A DNA stretch of 35,245 nucleotides, from contig NZ_CALPDG010000041.1 in assembly GCF_943193195.1 (NCBI RefSeq), forward strand, positions 1 to 35,245, written 5' to 3'. Shown here piece by piece: positions 31,237 to 35,245 of this stretch (its first letter is position 1; every line of letters begins with the position of its first letter). Position numbers and translations under genes: made by a program. The notes below the pieces were generated by a model. The model did not search any database. It had not been told where the DNA came from and saw nothing but the letters and a program-made list of their open reading frames with translations. Source of the DNA: Mediterraneibacter agrestimuris (GTDB lineage: Bacteria > Bacillota > Clostridia > Lachnospirales > Lachnospiraceae).

Positions 31237-31410
31237 TTAAGCGTCTGGCTCTTTGATGACAGTTATCTTCAAGTTGTCAACTTTAATCAATCTTTCTTGT
31301 CTGCATTTTGGACAATAAAGGGGATAATTCTCCAAAACAGTGTCCTTCCTAATTTTATTACGGGTTTTGCTCCCACAAACAGGACACAATATCCATTCGC
31401 ATTTCATCAT
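31237..31410 (-). CDS. Cysteine-rich KTR-domain protein
   Basis: 57 aa from the first of two adjacent ATGs (31410; 56 from 31407). Two CxxC pairs, ILCPVCGSKTRNK and YCPKCRQERLIK, form a zinc ribbon with the KTR motif. Such genes commonly follow tet genes and other cargo in Tn916-like elements; function unknown. It lies 51 bp after tet(O) and before the shared terminator. Confidence 0.8.
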   Translation of the reverse strand: MMKCEWILCPVCGSKTRNKIRKDTVLENYPLYCPKCRQERLIKVDNLKITVIKEPDA

Positions 31411-31461
31411 AATTAGTCTCTAATCCTTTCAAATCTCATTTTATATGACTTTTGCAAGCTG

Positions 31462-33381
31462 TTAAGCTAACTTGTGGAACATATGCCGAACCTTATCTAT
31501 ACGGCTATTCGGGCGGCGGGGTTGGCAAATAAATTTACCAATAGCTGGCTGGTATCCTTTTAACTCTGTCAAGCAGACTCCCTGCCCATTTGTGAAATAA
31601 GTTAAATCGTTCCTGTATTCTTGAATACATCTAGCAGGGATTTCTCCTTTCAGAATGACCTCGTCATTCTTTATCTGAGTACTTACAATATCTGCACAAT
31701 ACCTTGGAGCATCATGATACGCCCGTGAGAGATATTCCTGCGGTGCATAAATTTCAAAGTGGAGATATGGCTCTAATAGTTCTGTCCCTGCTTTTTTTAA
31801 AGCCTGCTCCAATACGATAGGGGAAAGCAGCCGAAAGTCTGCGGGGGTACTTACAGGACTATAATACAATCCATATTCAAAACAGATTTTACAGTCTGTC
31901 ACTTTCCATCCATACAGCCCCTGCTCGCAGCCATAAAGAACCCCCTCCATAACCGCATTTTGGAACGATTGATTTAAATATCCAAGTGAAACTCTGCTTT
32001 CATACTGCACTCCGCTTCCAATAGGGAGCGGCTCTATGGACAACCCGACAGAAGCCCAGAAAGGATTTGGCGGGACTTCTATGTGGATGGTATATTCTGC
32101 TTTTCTAAGCGGTCTTTCCATATATATAACAGTAGGCTCTTTTATTTCTGCCTCCACATGATATTTTTCCTCAAGGATGGCACAAATGACTTCCATCTGC
32201 ACATTCCCCAAAAAAGAAAGTATAATCTCATGCGTTGTAGTATCCACATAATATTTTAAAAGAGGGTCGCCATCTGAAATTTCTGTAAGTGCCCCAAGCA
32301 ATATTTCCCGCTGTTCAGATTTCTTTACTGCAATCGTTGTTTGGAGCATAGGGAGAGGATTTTCAATAAATTTTCTCTGCGGCAACAGTATTTCGTTCCC
32401 CAAAATACTGTTTAGCTGCAAAACATCATTTGGTAAAATTACAATATCACCAGAGCAGGCTGTATCGGATGAATATAATTCACCGTTTGTCGGAACACAC
32501 ATCTCTGTGATTTTTATTTTCTCTTTTTCAGATATTCTAATAACATCCCTCAAATGCAATGTTCCGCTATATATACGCACATAAACAAAACGCCGCCTTT
32601 TCTCTGAATATTCAATCTTAAAAACCTGCCCGCATAGTTCAGATTGACCTTCAGGCGTTGATGAATAAAATTTACTGGCAATTACTTCTATAAGCTGCCG
32701 AATCCCCAGATTGTTTTTAGCGCTTCCGTGATAAACGGGAAATAACGTTCCGTTTTGGAATCTCCTGTTTTCTTCCTGTTCCAGTTCTGACATTTTAAAC
32801 GGTTTCCCTGACATATATTTCTCTAATAGTTCATCGTTTCCCATAATTACCGCATCCCACTGTTCCATATCGTCATTGTCCGTTACATTTATATGGGGAT
32901 GCTGCCCAACCTTTTGCTTCACTATAATTTCCGAAGAAAGCTTTGCTTTCATTTCCCGATATACCATTGGCAAATCAATCCCCTCTTGGTCAATTTTATT
33001 GATGAAAAAAATTGTCGGAATCTTCATTATCTGTAGTGCATGAAACAGTATACGGGTCTGTGCCTGTATGCCATCCTTTGCAGAAACTAATAATACTGCT
33101 CCGTCTAATACGGATAAAGAACGGTATACTTCCGCCAAAAAATCCATATGGCCTGGCGTATCTATAATGTTGACTTTTACATCCTCCCACTGAAAAGATG
33201 TCACTGCTGTCTGGATAGTGATTCCCCTTTGACGCTCCAAATTCATTGTATCTGTCCTTGTTGTGCCTTCATCTACGCTCCCTAGTTCTGCAATTGCACC
33301 ACTGGTATACAATAAACTTTCCGTTAATGTTGTCTTTCCTGCGTCAACGTGAGCCAGAATGCCTAAGTTAATTATTTTCAT
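31462..33381 (-). CDS. tet(O): Tetracycline resistance ribosomal protection protein Tet(O)
   Basis: 639 aa, the usual length. The GTPase motifs are complete: AHVDAGKT (10-17), [12 protein letters not shown]. The text ([36 protein letters not shown], and the end [18 protein letters not shown]) matches Tet(O) as I know it, along the whole length, rather than Tet(M) or Tet(W); a mosaic with Tet(32) cannot be excluded. It is an EF-G-like factor that removes tetracycline from ribosomes. The ATG has AGGAGG upstream. The leader holds a promoter and attenuator, so drug-induced antitermination is likely. Confidence 0.95.
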   Translation of the reverse strand: MKIINLGILAHVDAGKTTLTESLLYTSGAIAELGSVDEGTTRTDTMNLERQRGITIQTAVTSFQWEDVKVNIIDTPGHMDFLAEVYRSLSVLDGAVLLVSAKDGIQAQTRILFHALQIMKIPTIFFINKIDQEGIDLPMVYREMKAKLSSEIIVKQKVGQHPHINVTDNDDMEQWDAVIMGNDELLEKYMSGKPFKMSELEQEENRRFQNGTLFPVYHGSAKNNLGIRQLIEVIASKFYSSTPEGQSELCGQVFKIEYSEKRRRFVYVRIYSGTLHLRDVIRISEKEKIKITEMCVPTNGELYSSDTACSGDIVILPNDVLQLNSILGNEILLPQRKFIENPLPMLQTTIAVKKSEQREILLGALTEISDGDPLLKYYVDTTTHEIILSFLGNVQMEVICAILEEKYHVEAEIKEPTVIYMERPLRKAEYTIHIEVPPNPFWASVGLSIEPLPIGSGVQYESRVSLGYLNQSFQNAVMEGVLYGCEQGLYGWKVTDCKICFEYGLYYSPVSTPADFRLLSPIVLEQALKKAGTELLEPYLHFEIYAPQEYLSRAYHDAPRYCADIVSTQIKNDEVILKGEIPARCIQEYRNDLTYFTNGQGVCLTELKGYQPAIGKFICQPRRPNSRIDKVRHMFHKLA

Positions 33382-33423
33382 GTGATTTTCCTCCTATCAA
33401 CACCCAAAAAAGGGCATAAAAAT

Positions 33424-33453
33424 ACCCAGTGATAAATACTCCTATCACTGGGT
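33424..33453 (-). terminator. Attenuator hairpin in the tet(O) leader
   Basis: On the minus strand ACCCAGTGATA (33453-33443) pairs with TATCACTGGGT (33434-33424), followed by ATTTTTATG. A second weaker stem lies at 33468-33495. An upstream pair, about 33600-33624 with 33515-33537 (GTATTCTTAAAT... and ...TTTAAGAATAC), can form the alternative fold. This is the known tet(M)/tet(O) leader plan. Confidence 0.8.
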
Positions 33454-33605
33454 AAATAACTCCAATAGCCCCAAAACACTTATATGTTTTCGGGCATATA
33501 AAATTACATGATAAAAGTATTCTTAAACTGGGTACAAAAAACTAAGCCCCATATTAAAAGTGAAACGGGACTGCTACTTTTTGTTCCCACTATCAAATTG
33601 ACAGT

Positions 33606-33629
33606 TTATTTAAGAATACCTTGCCGCAT
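33606..33629 (-). CDS. Leader peptide of tet(O)
   Basis: ATG at 33629 with AAGGAG 9 nt upstream; it reads MRQGILK and stops at 33606. It lies inside one arm of the leader fold, so ribosome stalling there could shift the hairpins. Confidence 0.5.
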   Translation of the reverse strand: MRQGILK

Positions 33630-33661
33630 ATTTATTAACTCCTTGTATAATACTGAATCTA

Positions 33662-33690
33662 ATTATATTCCTTAACCCTTTATTTGTCAA
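33662..33690 (-). promoter_or_regulatory. tet(O) promoter
   Basis: TTGACA (33690-33685) and TATAAT (33667-33662), both perfect consensus, are 17 bp apart. The start would be near 33655, giving a leader of about 275 nt. Confidence 0.85.
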
Positions 33691-33747
33691 GCTGACAAAC
33701 TAAAGCAGAAAAAGCGGCAGGATTTCCCCCTGCCACTAATCATCTGT

Positions 33748-34122
33748 TTATGCAAAAATAATTTCCTTTTCCACAATCTCCCTCGCACAAGCCCTTATGT
33801 TATTGAGGCATCCTGTCCATTCTAAGGCGTTTTCTGCCTTTAGCTGTTCCGTTATGCCCTGTGCCTGTTTCATACCCTCTATGAGCCTTTCAAAGCGTTC
33901 CTGTGCCTGTCTGTTGATGTCGGCAAGGTAGGCGTTTAGCCTGCCGCTTGTAAGAAGATTGGTGTATGTAACTTTACGGTACTGTTTTAGATAATCTAAA
34001 TGCCGTTGCCCCCAGATGCCTATTGCCTGTTCTTCTTCGGCGGGTACAGTTAAGCACGGTATCAAATAATCCCCTTGCCTTTCGTATTTGCCGCCCAGTT
34101 CCTCAAATAATGATTTTGCCAT
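33748..34122 (-). CDS. tnpV: TnpV family transposon protein
   Basis: 124 aa from the ATG at 34122 (GGAGG 10 nt upstream). It begins MAKSLFEELGGKYERQGDYL and has the block IGIWGQRHLDYLKQYRKVTY, as in TnpV proteins of Tn4451-like elements. The rest is helical. Function is unknown. It is the first gene inside the right end of the element, about 60 bp from the crossover. Confidence 0.8.
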   Translation of the reverse strand: MAKSLFEELGGKYERQGDYLIPCLTVPAEEEQAIGIWGQRHLDYLKQYRKVTYTNLLTSGRLNAYLADINRQAQERFERLIEGMKQAQGITEQLKAENALEWTGCLNNIRACAREIVEKEIIFA

Positions 34123-34156
34123 TGTCTGTTACCTCCACATTCTTTTTTATTTTGAA

Positions 34157-34167
34157 TGTCCGCAAAA
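34157..34167. repeat. Terminal inverted repeat, tnpV end
   Basis: TGTCCGCAAAA, the exact complement of 23189-23199. Confidence 0.8.
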
Positions 34168-34179
34168 TCCGTCCTACAT

Positions 34180-34407
34180 CTGGCGGACTGTGGCAGGGGT
34201 CATTACGCCGCTCCGCCTTACGCTGTCCACAAGCTGCTCCATGTCCTCGTCCATTAAGACCTTGAACGGATGGTCTGGGAACTCGTCAATCTCCGCAATC
34301 GGGATTTCCCTTATTTTGCTTAGGTTCGCTTCTGCACGGCTCTCGTCCGTTTCAAAGAGGTCATCGTATGCGGTCAGCTCGATTTTGCTTTCTCTGCTTC
34401 TCGCCAA
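34180..34407 (-). pseudogene. parB: parB of the outer element, 5' part
   Basis: 76 codons from the ATG at 34407 to a Gln (GVMTPATVRQ), after which transposon DNA adds Met and a TAG (34174-34176). It holds the start of the ParB N domain (EIPIAEIDEFPDHPFKVL, DMEQLVDSV). It overlaps the parA 3' end by 47 nt in another frame. The remainder is at 22469-23176. The truncated 77-aa peptide should be inactive. Confidence 0.9.
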
Positions 34408-35138
34408 GCTCCGCCACCTCCTTTCCGAACTGCTCGTAAGCGGCGGCTACCTTGCCGCCTTTGTCGTAGGCAAAAATGCTCTTTCCCTCTGCGGTGGCTT
34501 CCACGGCTCGGATGGAGTGGGGTATCTGCGTGTCGAATACCTTTATCCTCTGCCCGTAGGCACTTTTTACCGTAGCCGTGATTTCCTTAGAAATGTTCGT
34601 GCGTGGCATTACCATCGTCATAAGGATGCCGTCAATCCGCAGGTGCGGGTTGATTTGCCGTTTCACTTTAGACACGGAGCGAAGCAACAGCTCTAAGCCT
34701 TTGGCGGAAAGATAATGGGGCTGCGTCGGGATAACCACGCTGTCAGCAGCCGCAAGCGCATTGATAGTCAGCATACCCAAGCTCGGCATACAGTCCACGA
34801 GAACCGTGTCGTAATTCTTTTTCACCTCATTGATGCAGGTTTTCAGTACGCTTTCACGGCTTATGGCGTTAATCAGCCTTACTTCCAAGCCCGACAATTC
34901 AATGTTGGACGGGAGCAGGTCAACGCCCTCGTCATGGTGCAGGATGCTTCTGGAAACATCGACGGGTTTATCATCAATAATGTCCTGCATGATGGTGGAG
35001 AGCGTGTCGGGCAAATCGTCTGGTCGGCTGTAACCAAGCGACATGGTTAAATTTGCCTGTGCATCGGCATCAATGAGCAGGACTTTTTTGCCCTGCTGTG
35101 CCAGAGCCACGCCCAGATTGACCGCCGTGGTCGTCTTT
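34361..35138 (-). pseudogene. parA: parA of the outer element, 5' end missing
   Basis: From the upper end it reads VGKTTTAVNLGVALAQQGKK, then LLIDADAQANLT and VLVDCMPSLGMLTINAL, the Walker-type motifs of ParA (Soj/MinD superfamily). The expected first 10-15 residues up to KGG of the deviant Walker A are absent: the frame enters a palindrome at 35139 and meets a stop soon after. An internal start (35110) would give 249 aa without the P-loop. So this partner of the split ParB is also broken, by deletion, insertion or an assembly join. Confidence 0.85.
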
Positions 35139-35170
35139 CCAACGTTATGTGAAGCTTCACATAACGTTGG
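35139..35170. repeat. 32-bp perfect palindrome at the parA break
   Basis: CCAACGTTATGTGAAG (35139-35154) is followed at once by its exact complement CTTCACATAACGTTGG. The last few bases of the outer arm are parA sequence (CGTTGG). Beyond it 35171-35245 is AT-rich with no gene. A recombination site, element end, or fold-back assembly artefact are all possible. Confidence 0.8.
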
Positions 35171-35245
35171 TTATGAAAAGCTATATATTATGCAAAGCTA
35201 GAGATAGAAATCTTTATAAATAAAGGATTCTTTGGTTGATTTACT

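Larger units (their letters stand above)
23178..34180. mobile_element. 11,003-bp mobilizable transposon of the TnpX/TndX type carrying tet(O)
   Basis: The element lies between two GA dinucleotides (minus strand; 23177-23176 and 34180-34179) that interrupt parB. 11-bp inverted repeats, TTTTGCGGACA (23189-23199) and TGTCCGCAAAA (34157-34167), lie about 12 bp inside each end. It carries a serine recombinase at one end and TnpV at the other, with MobV relaxase, oriT, RepA-like ATPase, ParB and regulators between. TnpX/TndX enzymes are known to cut at GA, which agrees. It lacks conjugation channel genes, so transfer would need a helper. Confidence 0.9.

Noticed and set aside
31462-33381. Tet(M) or Tet(W) rather than Tet(O)
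   Set aside because: The N-terminal third and C-terminus follow Tet(O) text as I know it; a fine mosaic could still be missed without alignment.

Overview
The window looks like DNA from a low-GC gut Firmicute, most likely Clostridia/Lachnospiraceae. The grounds are strong Shine-Dalgarno sequences, frequent GTG/TTG starts, and gene families typical of integrative elements of gut Clostridia: a Tn916-type MobT/FtsK module, a TnpX/TndX-type serine recombinase, a MobV relaxase, tet(O) and TnpV. It is almost wholly accessory DNA. I see no rRNA, tRNA, CRISPR array or housekeeping operon. Base composition is patchy by eye: the left 10 kb and the beta-lactamase cassette are AT-rich, and the 23-34 kb element is clearly richer in GC.

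Layout. (1) 1-4.9 kb is a minus-strand defence-like run. It reads, in order of transcription, a tyrosine-recombinase-fold protein that appears to lack catalytic residues, a small membrane/coiled-coil protein, a TIR-domain protein, RhuM, and a HEPN-like gene interrupted by an in-frame TGA. (2) 5.0-9.9 kb holds a 993-aa primase-helicase-PLD fusion of the TOTE conflict type, overlapping by 8 nt a large serine recombinase. (3) 10.1-13.7 kb (plus strand) holds a small protein/GNAT pair that looks like a toxin-antitoxin locus, then a 770-aa STAND NTPase with helical repeats. (4) 13.7-15.6 kb is an ABC exporter whose last permease is cut at its 5' end where it meets a truncated ardA. (5) 15.6-22.1 kb is a Tn916-like conjugation remnant (ArdA fragment, TcpD, DUF3789, MobT relaxase, oriT, XRE regulator, FtsK coupling protein). 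It carries two cargo cassettes, a class D beta-lactamase with a membrane partner and a CPBP protease, each ending in the same 64-bp terminator-bearing repeat. (6) 22.2-35.1 kb holds parA and parB of another element. parB is split in two by an 11,003-bp mobilizable transposon at 23178-34180.

The inner transposon can be delimited to the base. Removing it between two GA dinucleotides restores a 311-codon parB in frame, as expected for a TnpX/TndX recombinase. Its cargo is tet(O) with an attenuator leader and a cysteine-rich KTR gene. Its backbone is TnpV, sigma-like regulators, a RepA-like ATPase, a MobV relaxase with its oriT, ParB, a YdbC/PC4-like protein and the recombinase.

The most unusual signals are these: 25-bp palindromes with one central base buried in the coding sequences of both parB genes and of rhuM, with compensated base changes between the two parB copies; a set of about 45-bp repeats laid out almost symmetrically around the MobV oriT; the TIR/membrane/inactive-integrase operon; and the shared 64-bp tail of two unrelated cargo cassettes. 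All family assignments come from reading motifs, without database searches.
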